A stretch of 35,983 bases of DNA. Origin: Bacteriovoracaceae bacterium. Lineage in GTDB: Bacteria; Bdellovibrionota; Bacteriovoracia; Bacteriovoracales; Bacteriovoracaceae. Location of the stretch: assembly GCA_023137315.1 (NCBI GenBank), contig JAGLPP010000024.1, positions 1-35,983 on the forward strand, read 5' to 3'. Shown here in pieces: positions 25,081-33,030 of the stretch. The notes beneath the pieces were generated by a model. It did not search any database and was not told the DNA's origin. It was given only the letters and a program-made list of their open reading frames with translations. Every line of letters begins with the position of its first letter. The stretch's first letter is position 1. The translations under genes were made by a program, and so were the position numbers.

Positions 25081-25599
25081 ACGGACCACATCTGGATTCC
25101 CGTAGTCATCTTTTTCCTTGAGATAATGGGTATATTGAAATCCGTATGATTTTAACTCCTGTTCATTCAGCTCCCTTTTTACTTTTGCAGGAGTTCCCAT
25201 AATCAAGGAATTGTCAGGATATTTTTTTCCAGGTGGAACAACCGCTCCTGCGGCAACAACCGAATTTTTTCCTATTTGAGCATTATCCAATACAACGGCA
25301 CCCATTCCGATTAAAGTGTTATCTCCAATCGTACAGGCGTGAAGTACTGCGTGATGTCCGACAGTAACCCCGTTTCCAATTGTAAGAGGAGTATTTGTAT
25401 CCACATGAAGCATGCAAAGATCCTGGATGTTTGTATTTTCACCAATCCTGATTTCGGCCATATCACCCCTTATCACAGTATTGAACCAAACACTGGAATT
25501 GTTGCCTATTTCAACTTCACCAATTACATGTGCACCATCGGCAATAAAACAATCACTGCCAACCAACGGTTTTTTTCCTTTATATTCGTACAAACTCAT
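25066..25599 (-). CDS. Gamma-carbonic-anhydrase-like hexapeptide-repeat protein
   Basis: The 177-residue protein is a left-handed beta-helix of hexapeptide repeats, as in YrdA/CaiE/gamma-carbonic anhydrases. Key segments are SVWFNTVIRGDMAEIRIG, NIQDLCMLHVD, VGHHAVLHACTIGDNTLIGM and VVAAGAVVPPGKKYP. The three metal-ligand histidines are the HVD, GHH and LHA histidines of the family pattern. Many YrdA-like members are hydrated-CO2 or metal-binding proteins without proven activity. It starts within the 3' end of the LOG gene (4-nt overlap) and is the last gene of the leftward operon from 27334. Confidence 0.88.
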   Translation of the reverse strand: MSLYEYKGKKPLVGSDCFIADGAHVIGEVEIGNNSSVWFNTVIRGDMAEIRIGENTNIQDLCMLHVDTNTPLTIGNGVTVGHHAVLHACTIGDNTLIGMGAVVLDNAQIGKNSVVAAGAVVPPGKKYPDNSLIMGTPAKVKRELNEQELKSYGFQYTHYLKEKDDYGNPDVVRLLLV

Positions 25600-26144
25600 A
25601 TTATTTCTCCATTTAAAAATTCGGAAACTATTTCATTCATATCATTCCTTTCTTGAATAAGTTCAAGATGCTCGTCAGAAACAAATCTTTCGTGATGAAG
25701 TTTTTTAAAATGATCCATCAAACCATCATAAAACCCGTTGGGATTTAAAATCCAGACATGTTTTTCATGTGTTCCAATCTGTCTCCAGGTCAGTATTTCA
25801 CACAATTCTTCCATTGTTCCAAGTCCGCCGGGCAGGGCAACAAAACCATCGGAATAATCATACATGATCTGCTTTCTTTCATGCATTGTTTTGGTTATTT
25901 TAAGATCCGTAAGATTCTGATGACAAACCTCCCATGGAATCATGAAATCGGGAATAACTCCCCAGACCTTTCCACCTTTTTCGAGAACGGAATCTGCAAG
26001 TGATCCCATAACCCCGGTGGAACCGGCCCCATATACGAGACCAATATTCTTTTCGGCCAGCAAATGACCAACTTCTTTTCCAAGATCAAGATGGTTTTGT
26101 GCCACATTTGTACTTGAACCACAAAAAATACATAATTTTTTCAC
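25596..26144 (-). CDS. LOG-family (TIGR00730) nucleotide-monophosphate phosphoribohydrolase
   Basis: A 182-residue Rossmann-fold protein. The N-terminus is KLCIFCGSSTNV, and the family motif is ALPGGLGTMEELCEILTW with the catalytic PGGxGTxxE. ERKQIMYDYSDGFVAL precedes it. Members hydrolyse cytokinin riboside monophosphates or AMP-like substrates to base and ribose phosphate; the bacterial substrate is usually unknown. It overlaps the downstream gene by 4 nt and starts 18 nt after the TlyA-like gene, so all are cotranscribed. Confidence 0.9.
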   Translation of the reverse strand: MKKLCIFCGSSTNVAQNHLDLGKEVGHLLAEKNIGLVYGAGSTGVMGSLADSVLEKGGKVWGVIPDFMIPWEVCHQNLTDLKITKTMHERKQIMYDYSDGFVALPGGLGTMEELCEILTWRQIGTHEKHVWILNPNGFYDGLMDHFKKLHHERFVSDEHLELIQERNDMNEIVSEFLNGEII

Positions 26145-26162
26145 TCTTTCTCCTTGATATTT

Positions 26163-26921
26163 TTATAATTTTTCCAGTTCCTCTCTTTGAAAAAGGCATT
26201 CATTGGATGTGGTTAAATGAAAAAAGAACTCCACATTTCCATTTTTTCCCTCTATCGGTGAACGTATTGCATTTTTCACAAAAAATCCATTTTCGGTGCA
26301 CCAATCAAATAATTGGACTATAGCATCAATTCTTGTCTGCTTGTTTTTAACAATTCCGCCCTTGCCAACTCCGCTTTTTCCAACTTCGAATTGTGGTTTT
26401 ACCAGTGCCACAACTTCTCCTTTTTCAATCAAAAGCGAAAATATGTTCTTCAAGGCAAGTTTTAACGAAATAAAGGAAAGATCCACTACGCAGAAATCGA
26501 CTTTTTCCGGAAGTTTCACCGGATTTTTAATGTTGATTCCCTCAAGATTTATGATGAGAATGTCATCCTTGAGTATTTTATCCAGTTGATCTTTTCCGAC
26601 ATCAACACAATAAACCTTTTTGGCACCGTTTTTTAGAACGACTTGTGTGAAGCCTCCTGTTGAAGCGCCAATATCAGCAACGATCATTCCTTTAATGGAA
26701 ATACCAAAGTCATTTATTGCCTTTTTAAGTTTATCCCCACCTCTGCCAACGTAAACTACATCCTTCCTGACTTCCAGGTCGATTTCATCAATCATTTGTC
26801 CGGCCTTGGTTATCTTTATTCCTTTTGAATAAACCACTCCGTCATTGATTAAAAGTCTGGCTTTTGATCTGGTTGAAATGTGTCCAAATTTGACAAGTAT
26901 TTTATCCGCCCTATCTTTCAT
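26163..26921 (-). CDS. tlyA: TlyA-like rRNA 2'-O-methyltransferase (S4 plus FtsJ)
   Basis: The 252-residue protein has an N-terminal S4 RNA-binding domain (RADKILVKFGHISTRSKARL) and an FtsJ-type methyltransferase domain. The SAM site is MIVADIGASTGGFTQVVL, with CVDVGKDQLD after it and DFCVVDLSFISLK in the catalytic loop. TlyA methylates cytidines of 16S/23S rRNA and in some species affects capreomycin sensitivity. The order S4-FtsJ and the length fit TlyA. It lies 5 nt after the small secreted protein gene and 18 nt before the LOG-family gene. Confidence 0.9.
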   Translation of the reverse strand: MKDRADKILVKFGHISTRSKARLLINDGVVYSKGIKITKAGQMIDEIDLEVRKDVVYVGRGGDKLKKAINDFGISIKGMIVADIGASTGGFTQVVLKNGAKKVYCVDVGKDQLDKILKDDILIINLEGINIKNPVKLPEKVDFCVVDLSFISLKLALKNIFSLLIEKGEVVALVKPQFEVGKSGVGKGGIVKNKQTRIDAIVQLFDWCTENGFFVKNAIRSPIEGKNGNVEFFFHLTTSNECLFQREELEKL

Positions 26922-26926
26922 GAATG

Positions 26927-27334
26927 TTACCGGACTTCGGGAGCAACGGTAAGCTCGATCAATTGACCTGAATCGTCCTTGTAGACAAGTACTTTTTGTT
27001 CACCTAGATGAATTAATATTTCCTTTTCAAAGAATGTATCCTCGAGTTTTCTATCTCTGATGAAGATACTTCCACCGAGTTTGATTTGGTCACTTGGGCC
27101 ATAATCATCTGAATTCTGCACAAAACTTGCAAACACTATCATTGTAAGACCGTTTTTCATAACAAGTCTGACTTTTTCCGTTTCGTCCACTTCCTCAACA
27201 GAATGATATTCGCTGACAAGAACAAGGCCTTTATCAATACCCTTCTTGTAGATAATGCTCAAATTAAGTCTGATTTTTGCCTGCGTTCCAATTGCAATTG
27301 ATAGAAAAAGCAAGGCTAAAAGTATATACTTCAT
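26927..27334 (-). CDS. Small secreted protein of unknown function
   Basis: I do not recognise this 135-residue protein. It has a clear signal peptide (MKYILLALLFLSIAIGTQA) and a predominantly beta-strand mature part (KIRLNLSIIYKKGIDKGL; VRLVMKNGLTMIVFASFV) with many acidic residues and no cysteines. It resembles small periplasmic beta-sandwich proteins in general character only. It is first in the leftward operon with tlyA, 5 nt upstream of it, and is divergent from the VanZ-like gene across 48 bp that must hold both promoters. Confidence 0.7.
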   Translation of the reverse strand: MKYILLALLFLSIAIGTQAKIRLNLSIIYKKGIDKGLVLVSEYHSVEEVDETEKVRLVMKNGLTMIVFASFVQNSDDYGPSDQIKLGGSIFIRDRKLEDTFFEKEILIHLGEQKVLVYKDDSGQLIELTVAPEVR

Positions 27335-27382
27335 GAATAGTATTTTATTATCACCTTTGTAGAATAAAAAGGATTTTTATAA

Positions 27383-27820
27383 TTGAAAGAGCTGTATTAT
27401 CGAAAAATCTGGCTTGTTGTGGGATTTTTACTTTTTTGCGCTGTTGTATTTCTGTCTTTAACGCCGACGATCGAAGGTCCGCCGCAATTTCCGTGGTTAT
27501 GGCTGAATAAAATTTTCGAGTATGATCATATCGACAAGATTTTTCATTATATGAGTTATCTGATGTTGGCATTCTGGTTTTCCGGAATTCATGAGAAAAA
27601 AGGAATTCCACGTATTTTTTTCGTATTCTTTCTTATGGGTACTGTAATAGAAATTCTGCAATACTTTGTTCCCGGAAGAAGTACCGATGTGATGGATATT
27701 CTTTTCAACACGTTTGGAAACATTAGTGGAATAATTCTTGTTTTTCTTTTTTTTCCGGATTTTTTAGTCAGACTTGACAGGAAAATTTATTCCAAATTAA
27801 AAATGCCCCTGGTAGATTAA
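27383..27820 (+). CDS. VanZ-like membrane protein
   Basis: A 145-residue protein with about four TM helices. The VanZ-like features are DHIDKIFHYMSYLMLAF in the second helix region and EILQYFVPGRSTDVMDILFN in the later loop. The family includes teicoplanin-resistance VanZ and many membrane proteins without known function. It starts at a TTG (27383) with AAGG about 10 nt upstream; no ATG fits the N-terminal helix. It overlaps the 3' end of the convergent dapF by 24 bp. Confidence 0.83.
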   Translation: MKELYYRKIWLVVGFLLFCAVVFLSLTPTIEGPPQFPWLWLNKIFEYDHIDKIFHYMSYLMLAFWFSGIHEKKGIPRIFFVFFLMGTVIEILQYFVPGRSTDVMDILFNTFGNISGIILVFLFFPDFLVRLDRKIYSKLKMPLVD

Positions 27821-28585
27821 TTCGGCTTTCCCACGCAAACAGACATTTTTAAAATTCTCATCAAATATTATTTCCAGTTTTCCTCCACTGGTACAAACCT
27901 CAATACTGTCTTTCCATCCAAAAAAATGCGTACATGCAATGGCCGATGCTGTTGCACCTGTCCCACATGATAAGGTTTCATCCTCCACGCCCCTTTCATA
28001 GGTTCTAAGCCTTATCTTTCCTTGGGAAATCACGGAAAAGAAATTCACATTCACACCATTTTTAAATAGTTCATGGTGAGCAATGTTTGCACTTTTTTTC
28101 AATATTTCGTGGTTATCCACATCATTTTTCACATGAAAAACAACATGCGGAACTCCTGTATTCAGATATAGCGAGTGTTCATATTCTTTGAAGCAAGACA
28201 GATCAATTTTTCCAATATCATTGATTTCAGTCATGGATAATTTTATTTCATTTCCGTTAATTTCGGCGCTGTAGAGATTGTTATCCGTTTCAAACAGGTA
28301 GAGTAATTCCTCTTTGAGATTTAAAACATGGTGTGCGAAATGAACAATGGCACGTGCTCCATTTCCGCACATGGATGCAATAGATCCATCTGAGTTGATG
28401 TATCGCATTTTAAAATCCGCTTTTTCCGACTCCTCTAAAAGCAAGGCCCCATCTGCCCCGATTCCAGTTCTTCGAGCACAAAGTTTTTGCCAAAAAGCGG
28501 AATTATCCGCTTGGAAATTTTCTTGCCTGTTATCGATGATAATAAAATCATTACCTGTTGCTGAATATTTATAGAAATCAGTCAT
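27797..28585 (-). CDS. dapF: Diaminopimelate epimerase
   Basis: The 262-residue enzyme converts LL- to meso-diaminopimelate for lysine and peptidoglycan synthesis. Both catalytic cysteines are present: Cys73 in SMCGNGARAI and Cys207 in LSCGTGATASA. The N-terminal YSATGNDFIIID and the RTYERGVEDET segment are also typical. The stop region overlaps the VanZ-like gene. About 85 bp separate its start from the tRNA gene to the right, on the opposite strand. Confidence 0.95.
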   Translation of the reverse strand: MTDFYKYSATGNDFIIIDNRQENFQADNSAFWQKLCARRTGIGADGALLLEESEKADFKMRYINSDGSIASMCGNGARAIVHFAHHVLNLKEELLYLFETDNNLYSAEINGNEIKLSMTEINDIGKIDLSCFKEYEHSLYLNTGVPHVVFHVKNDVDNHEILKKSANIAHHELFKNGVNVNFFSVISQGKIRLRTYERGVEDETLSCGTGATASAIACTHFFGWKDSIEVCTSGGKLEIIFDENFKNVCLRGKAELIYQGHF

Positions 28586-28669
28586 GTTTTTAGCTCAGCG
28601 TCATATTTTACCAATTGCCAGAAACCACCCTTAACGATATAACAAATAACGTGTTTTTCAAATGTTTAT

Positions 28670-28746
28670 GGGACTATAGCTCAGTTGGTTAGAGCTCCCG
28701 GCTCATAACCGGGCGGTCCTCTGTTCGAATCAGAGTAGTCCCACCA
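28670..28746 (+). tRNA. tRNA with CAU anticodon (elongator Met, or Ile2 after lysidine modification)
   Basis: A complete cloverleaf with encoded CCA: acceptor GGGACTA/TAGTCCC, D arm from GCTCAGTTGGTTAGAGC, anticodon stem CCCGG/CCGGG around loop CTCATAA, T arm CTCTG-TTCGAAT-CAGAG, then A and CCA. The first base pair is G-C, not the C1xA72 mismatch of initiator tRNA, so it is elongator Met or tRNA-Ile2; sequence alone does not decide. The 3' end doubles as an att-like repeat, marking the start of the accessory region. Confidence 0.93.
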
Positions 28747-28750
28747 TCGA

Positions 28751-28786
28751 AAAAAAAGGTCAACCGAAAGGTTGGCCTTTTTTTTT
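28751..28786 (+). terminator. Intrinsic terminator after the tRNA
   Basis: Ten-base arms AAGGTCAACC and GGTTGGCCTT around a GAAA tetraloop, with one G-T pair, followed by an unbroken T run. It lies 10 nt after the tRNA and is a strong rho-independent terminator. Confidence 0.9.
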
Positions 28787-28819
28787 GATCTTGCTTTACA
28801 TTGTTTTAAATACAGGAAA

Positions 28820-28885
28820 GCCCGGAGGGCGGTCGAGGCAGGGGCCGAAGTGCCGTGGAGACCATGGATGGTCGAGAACGGCCTC
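28820..28885. other. GC-rich structured block after the tRNA
   Basis: In otherwise AT-rich DNA, this block holds nested palindromes: GCCC-GGA-GGGC (28820-28830), GGGGCCG pairing with CGGCCTC (28841-28847 and 28879-28885), and GACCAT-GG-ATGGTC (28860-28873) inside. It has no ORF. It may be a REP-like repeat, a small RNA or a recombination-site accessory structure. Confidence 0.45.
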
Positions 28886-28987
28886 TATGCACACCACTAA
28901 AACTGATTGCAAAAAGAGTGACCCTCTCAAGAAATCAGAATAGTCCCACCATTTTTAAAAAGCCCTGTAACCCAAATCCGCGCGTAA

Positions 28988-29046
28988 GACCCTGAACAGG
29001 GTCATCGGTCCATAGAGACCGCAGAAGTGCGTCCAGTTTTCTGGAC
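28988..29046. repeat. Three consecutive short perfect hairpins
   Basis: GACCCTG-AA-CAGGGTC (28988-29003), CGGTC-6nt-GACCG (29006-29021) and GTCCAG-TTTT-CTGGAC (29031-29046) follow one another. They lie between the att-like repeat and the IS1380-family transposase, possibly inside the IS left end. The remaining stretch 29047-29310 shows no gene and no further strong structure. Confidence 0.5.
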
Positions 29047-29310
29047 CTGATATAAAAAATTACAAAAATTTCCCAAACTAATTTGTCATCGTCGTATTTT
29101 GTCACCAAAACCGTTATTCATTTCAAAAAAATTCCAAAACCTGTCCATCAGCTATGTCCATAGCAAATTATCTCCCCCTATTAACCCAAACTTTTTTCTC
29201 GAGCGTAGGCCAATCACTACCCAAAGACGTGTTTTTCCCCAGAAGGCACACGTCCGCCTTGTGGGAAATAGTTCAGTTGGTTTCCTGATATTAATTATTA
29301 AAGAACTCGC

Positions 29311-30675
29311 TCAGGTTTTACATTCGGAAACCTTGCTAAACATTTTATAAATGTTATTCATAATTTTTTCCAACACCTCCTTGTCAAAAGTATTAAGTCT
29401 TAGTCTTACCTTGCGAGCAGTACGCACCATACGGCACGGTATTTTGATTAATTTGTTTCTTACCTTCTTCGCAAAATATCCCAATTGTATTACAGTCCGA
29501 AGCTTTCCATCTTTACCGCGAACTTTTTTTCTTTTCTGCTCCATACAAAACGACAAAAACCTCATCATGTTATGAGCAAACGTACCCACCAATCCAAAAA
29601 CTTTATTTGCCCCAAGTCTTTGGCAGGGAAAATTTAGAAAATCAAATCCATACTTTTGTTCCTTGATATAATTTTCAGCGGTCGCTCTTTGACGATAAAA
29701 ATCAATAACTTCTTCATCGGACATATCAAAGCTACTTACGTTGGTAATAATCGAATAATAGCAGTATGCTCCTTCCTGAAAATCCTCAAACAAATCCAAC
29801 TGACAGTTTTCTTTCGGCGCTCTGATAAAAACTACTCGTAAATTTCCAAGTCTTTTGATGGGATAAAGTCCCATCGCAACTTCACATTTGTCTGATCCGA
29901 AAAATTGAAGTTCACTCTTTTTCCAGGTCAAAAGATTTTTATTCTTTTTTCTTACGTATCTTCCCAGATTTTCTCTCAAGACTATCGCAAAGTTCACATT
30001 CTTCACCTTAAGCGCATGAAACATTTTATGACTGCAATACGCTGAATCCGCTCGAAACCATCTCTCCATCGAGTCAGGCACCTTTGAAAATAATTTATGA
30101 ACCCAAAGATCAGCATCCTTACCGGAGTAAGTATTTCCGGGACGAAGATCAAAAAGATAGCTGAAGCCATATTGATCATAAGCATTTTGAGAATCACGAC
30201 ACCAATAATTTTTATAATTGAACTTAACTCCCTCCTGTTTTTGCCCACGTTGTACGTGAGGAGTAGAATCCATGGTCAGTATAAACTTTTTGTCGTCAAA
30301 AATTGCCATTCTTAGATTCAATGCCATCTCAAAAAGTAGATCCTGTAATCTTTCGATATGTCTCCTGCCAAAAGTTCTTAAGAAATCTCCCATCGTTCTG
30401 GCCGCAGCTCCACCATCTGTAAGTTCCATAAAAAAACAATCTCTCCTCAACTCATTCAAATCATCCAGACAATCATTGCCAACTGCGAAAGAAAAAAGCA
30501 GTGATTTAAACTTATTTATTTGAGATGGACCTCGATTTCTGTGTTTTTTCGGTAGCATGCGACGAAGCCGCTTCGACAAACTTAACTTATCCCAAAGCTG
30601 GTCAAAAAAAATTAATCCCGAATTTGCAGAAAATACTTCATTTGTTGTTTCGAGTGAGATATTTTTTGTACTCAT
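29311..30675 (-). CDS. IS1380-family transposase
   Basis: The 454-residue DDE transposase has the three acidic signatures in family order: first Asp in FILTMDSTPHVQRGQ, second in MERWFRADSAYCSHKM, and the Glu in FYRQRATAENYIKEQKYGFD. The N-terminal GLIFFDQLWDKL and late GLVGTFAHNMMRF are also IS1380-like. The frame is complete, with AGAGGA before the ATG at 30675, so the gene looks intact. It lies between the att-like repeats and the truncated integrase. Whether it has moved recently cannot be told from one copy. Confidence 0.9.
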   Translation of the reverse strand: MSTKNISLETTNEVFSANSGLIFFDQLWDKLSLSKRLRRMLPKKHRNRGPSQINKFKSLLFSFAVGNDCLDDLNELRRDCFFMELTDGGAAARTMGDFLRTFGRRHIERLQDLLFEMALNLRMAIFDDKKFILTMDSTPHVQRGQKQEGVKFNYKNYWCRDSQNAYDQYGFSYLFDLRPGNTYSGKDADLWVHKLFSKVPDSMERWFRADSAYCSHKMFHALKVKNVNFAIVLRENLGRYVRKKNKNLLTWKKSELQFFGSDKCEVAMGLYPIKRLGNLRVVFIRAPKENCQLDLFEDFQEGAYCYYSIITNVSSFDMSDEEVIDFYRQRATAENYIKEQKYGFDFLNFPCQRLGANKVFGLVGTFAHNMMRFLSFCMEQKRKKVRGKDGKLRTVIQLGYFAKKVRNKLIKIPCRMVRTARKVRLRLNTFDKEVLEKIMNNIYKMFSKVSECKT

Positions 30676-30863
30676 TGAAAATCCTCTTTGGTTGAATTGT
30701 TGTTTTGTGGTGAAATTACAATACTAACCTTAGAGGATTTTTGCATTTTGCAGGGCCGCAAAGTTTCATGCTTTAAACTGGCATTTAGGTGAAAATCGGA
30801 AAATGGACAGATGGCCCGTTATTGCTGCTTATAATTCACATTATATGGAAATTAGTCGCGGAT

Positions 30864-31979
30864 TTAGGTTACAATATTGGCCATTGCTTTTCTCATAATA
30901 TGAGTAGAGCGAAACTCCTTAAAAAGTCCGGCCCGCTTTAATGCCCTATTGTATTGATACTGAATCACTCTGTAGCTGGGTGGTTCTCCATTGATATGAA
31001 AAACAAAATCAAGTCTCTCTCCGGTTGATTCAAAAAAATGCTTACAAGGAATTTTAGAAACGTCACTCAATCGCCTTTCTAAAATTTCCCTCAGGCGATT
31101 ATTAATGTGAACGCATCTCGGTTCCCCGTTTTTGGGAATTTCTTTTAGATATGTGAAGGTATGTCTTTTTATCCACACCGCCACATTAATAATTTCAACC
31201 GAAGATTTACTCAGATTAACATTCGATTTTTGAAGTCCTCCGACTTCCTGAACTCTTGCCGTGGCATAGAACTGAAATTCCGCAAAATCGCGCCAGAATT
31301 GATCTTCAAAGCTGTCAAAGAATAAAAGCACCTGATCTTTAGTCATCTTCTTCTTGCTTTTATTTTTCTTCTTAATCATTCCAATAATCTTATGCCTTGG
31401 AAGAATGGGATTAATAAACCTTGGATCGTAGTTATTCCTATACCAGTTTAAAAACGCACCTAGAATTTTAAGCTCACTATTAAAATCAAAACGTCTGGGA
31501 TTACCAACCACTTTTGCGATTTTTACTTTTTCTTTTAAGTATAAATCCAAAAGCTCTGCTGATAATTCCACCATCTTGAAGTTCATAAGCCCATCAAAAA
31601 ACCTCTGTGCCTTTCGGCCTTTTTCTTCAACCGTTGATCGAGATAGCGTTGGAAAATAATACTCCTGATAGTATTCCCAAATATCGGAAAATCTATACTG
31701 GGTTTTTTCTCCGTTTAAGCTCGCTTGAATAGTCTCAGGTTTTAAATCAGAAAACTTATCCATTCTCGTCGATTCATACTTGGTATAGTTGAGGCTTGGG
31801 TGAAAAGTATTTCTCCAGTGAATCGCCTCACGAATTGAATCAAAATAAGCCGAGTATTGTTTTTTATTTATGGTCTTGCGAACATAAATTTTTCCGCTTA
31901 TTAAATCCTTTCTTAATCCCTTATGTTCCTTGATCGAAACATATCTTTTTTTATCATTTAAGGATTGTTTTTTTCTCAT
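30864..31979 (-). CDS. Tyrosine recombinase lacking its catalytic C-terminus
   Basis: This 371-residue phage-type integrase has an N-terminal arm-binding-like region, a SAM-like core-binding region (~95-180), and the start of the catalytic domain. Catalytic Arg242 is in FYATARVQEVGGL, and the HxxR box is THIMRK at 359-364. The protein stops eight residues later (AMANIVT), before the second His/Trp box and the nucleophilic Tyr. Full-length relatives continue ~40-60 residues. It is therefore probably inactive unless completed elsewhere. The frame does not continue in any of the three reading frames before the IS, ~107 bp beyond. It overlaps the HTH gene by 4 nt. Confidence 0.82.
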   Translation of the reverse strand: MRKKQSLNDKKRYVSIKEHKGLRKDLISGKIYVRKTINKKQYSAYFDSIREAIHWRNTFHPSLNYTKYESTRMDKFSDLKPETIQASLNGEKTQYRFSDIWEYYQEYYFPTLSRSTVEEKGRKAQRFFDGLMNFKMVELSAELLDLYLKEKVKIAKVVGNPRRFDFNSELKILGAFLNWYRNNYDPRFINPILPRHKIIGMIKKKNKSKKKMTKDQVLLFFDSFEDQFWRDFAEFQFYATARVQEVGGLQKSNVNLSKSSVEIINVAVWIKRHTFTYLKEIPKNGEPRCVHINNRLREILERRLSDVSKIPCKHFFESTGERLDFVFHINGEPPSYRVIQYQYNRALKRAGLFKEFRSTHIMRKAMANIVT

Positions 31980-32194
31980 GCTAAATTTCCCTCCATAATC
32001 CAGTTAAGGATTTGGTCAGGAGCAAAAAACAAAAACTTTCCCTTTTTGAACTTAGGTATTTTCTCATCTGAGACAAGATTATAAATATGTCCGATTGAAC
32101 ATCCTAAAAATCTTGCCACGTCTTTTACACGCCATATTTTTTTGTTAAAGAACAATTGATCTCTGTCTTTTTGATCTTCCTCTTTATACACCAT
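31976..32194 (-). CDS. Excisionase-like MerR/HTH_17 DNA-binding protein
   Basis: The 72-residue protein is essentially one winged-helix HTH_17 domain: WRVKDVARFLGCSIGHIYNL then KIPKFKKGKFLFFAPDQIL. This is the usual form of excisionase/recombination directionality factors and of small helix-turn-helix regulators. It sits directly upstream of the integrase with a 4-nt ATGA overlap, as excisionases often do. A GGGGGA ribosome site lies 3 nt before the ATG. It could also regulate the element rather than assist excision. Confidence 0.82.
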   Translation of the reverse strand: MVYKEEDQKDRDQLFFNKKIWRVKDVARFLGCSIGHIYNLVSDEKIPKFKKGKFLFFAPDQILNWIMEGNLA

Positions 32195-32240
32195 TTATCC
32201 CCCTTTTTTAAGTCCTCCTTTGCTTTTACGCGATTTTTAT

Positions 32241-32978
32241 CTATGTGATTTCAAGCTGTTCAAATTCCTTAATCTCCAAAACTTTCTTTTCTTTATCCCC
32301 ACTTGGAGCCTCCATTATCGCCCGCATTACTTCCTCAAGATTATTCTCAAAAATATGCTTGGAAACGATCATTAAATTGAAGCTTGGCTCATAAATGTTT
32401 TTGTAAGAATTCAAAATATTTTTGGGAATTTGACCATAGCTCCAAACAATATAAAGCACTGTTTGAAACTCATTGCTTCGATGAAGATTTTGCAATTTTT
32501 GCAGAATTCTTTTTCTGGTTTTCCTCTCCTTTTCAACCTCTATCGCCAGAGAAAAATTATTATCAAGCACTACTTCCAAATCCGGTACAAACTCATTTTT
32601 AATTTTAGAATATCGCCTCAAACTTCTTTCCGATATGAAACTAAAATTTCTGTTATAATTTTTCATTTTAACAACAATATTCAGAATATAATCTTCATGT
32701 TCCCATAAGCCCCAAGGTATCTTTTTAATAACTGAAAATGCCTCAACCCCTGATCCTCTTAAATAATCAATTGCCAGTTTTGCCAATCTATAAACATACT
32801 CTCCACTTACAAAATTTTTCTCCCTTATAATTAATTCTTCATCATACAACTTCTTTAATCTCCTCTGCGTTACTCTCAACTTCTCTTCAAAAAATAGCTC
32901 ACATAATCTCGTACAACTTGCATATCTAAAATAATCCAAAAACTTCATTAATCTAATATCTCTCTTTGTTAAAATCAT
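32241..32978 (-). CDS. Replication-relaxation-like protein with a PD-(D/E)xK-like motif
   Basis: A 245-residue product. The N-terminal ~85 residues form a winged-HTH (KRDIRLMKFLDYFRYASCTR; LKKLYDEELIIREKNFVSGE). The C-terminal part contains FVPDLEVVL followed by SLAIEVEKERKTRK, a D-(x)n-ExE/K arrangement seen in replication-relaxation/nuclease-like proteins of mobile elements. The frame opens at a TTG at 32996, but the ATG at 32978 follows a GGGGGAAAGGAA purine tract and is preferred. It is the second gene of the leftward mobile-element operon. Family assignment rests on pattern recall, so a different nuclease-like family is possible. Confidence 0.58.
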   Translation of the reverse strand: MILTKRDIRLMKFLDYFRYASCTRLCELFFEEKLRVTQRRLKKLYDEELIIREKNFVSGEYVYRLAKLAIDYLRGSGVEAFSVIKKIPWGLWEHEDYILNIVVKMKNYNRNFSFISERSLRRYSKIKNEFVPDLEVVLDNNFSLAIEVEKERKTRKRILQKLQNLHRSNEFQTVLYIVWSYGQIPKNILNSYKNIYEPSFNLMIVSKHIFENNLEEVMRAIMEAPSGDKEKKVLEIKEFEQLEIT

Positions 32979-33030
32979 TTCCTTTCCCCCTTGCACACAA
33001 ACTCTTTAAAACTAATAACATTTCGACCGT

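Larger units (their letters stand above)
28728..28952 (+). repeat. Direct repeat of the tRNA 3' end (candidate attachment sites)
   Basis: The tRNA 3' end AATCAGAGTAGTCCCACCAT (28728-28747) recurs at 28933-28952 with one mismatch (AATCAGAATAGTCCCACCAT). The second copy also keeps weak T-arm similarity upstream (CTCT then ATCAGA). Tyrosine recombinases often integrate at tRNA 3' ends and leave such copies, so these are candidate att sites. The ~205-bp spacing holds no gene. Confidence 0.7.
28962..30756 (-). mobile_element. IS1380-family insertion sequence (ends tentative)
   Basis: The transposase at 29311-30675 defines the element. Its ends are proposed from an imperfect terminal inverted repeat: GCCCTGTAACCCAAATCC at 28962-28979 and, read inward from the right, GCCCTGCAAAATGCAAAAAT starting at 30756. 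Both begin GCCCTG-x-AA and contain AAATCC a little later. The resulting ~1.8-kb size fits the family. No matching target-site duplication was seen outside these points, so the boundaries may be off and only the transposase is certain. Confidence 0.45.

Noticed and set aside
29265-29282. Sequence resembling a tRNA D-arm (TAGTTCAGTTGGTT)
   Set aside because: Only about 13 bases match; no anticodon or T arm follows, so it is not called a tRNA or tRNA fragment.
30757-30863. Possible continuation of the integrase C-terminus
   Set aside because: All three minus-strand frames stop or lack the LGH and Tyr motifs before the IS, so no split gene is claimed.
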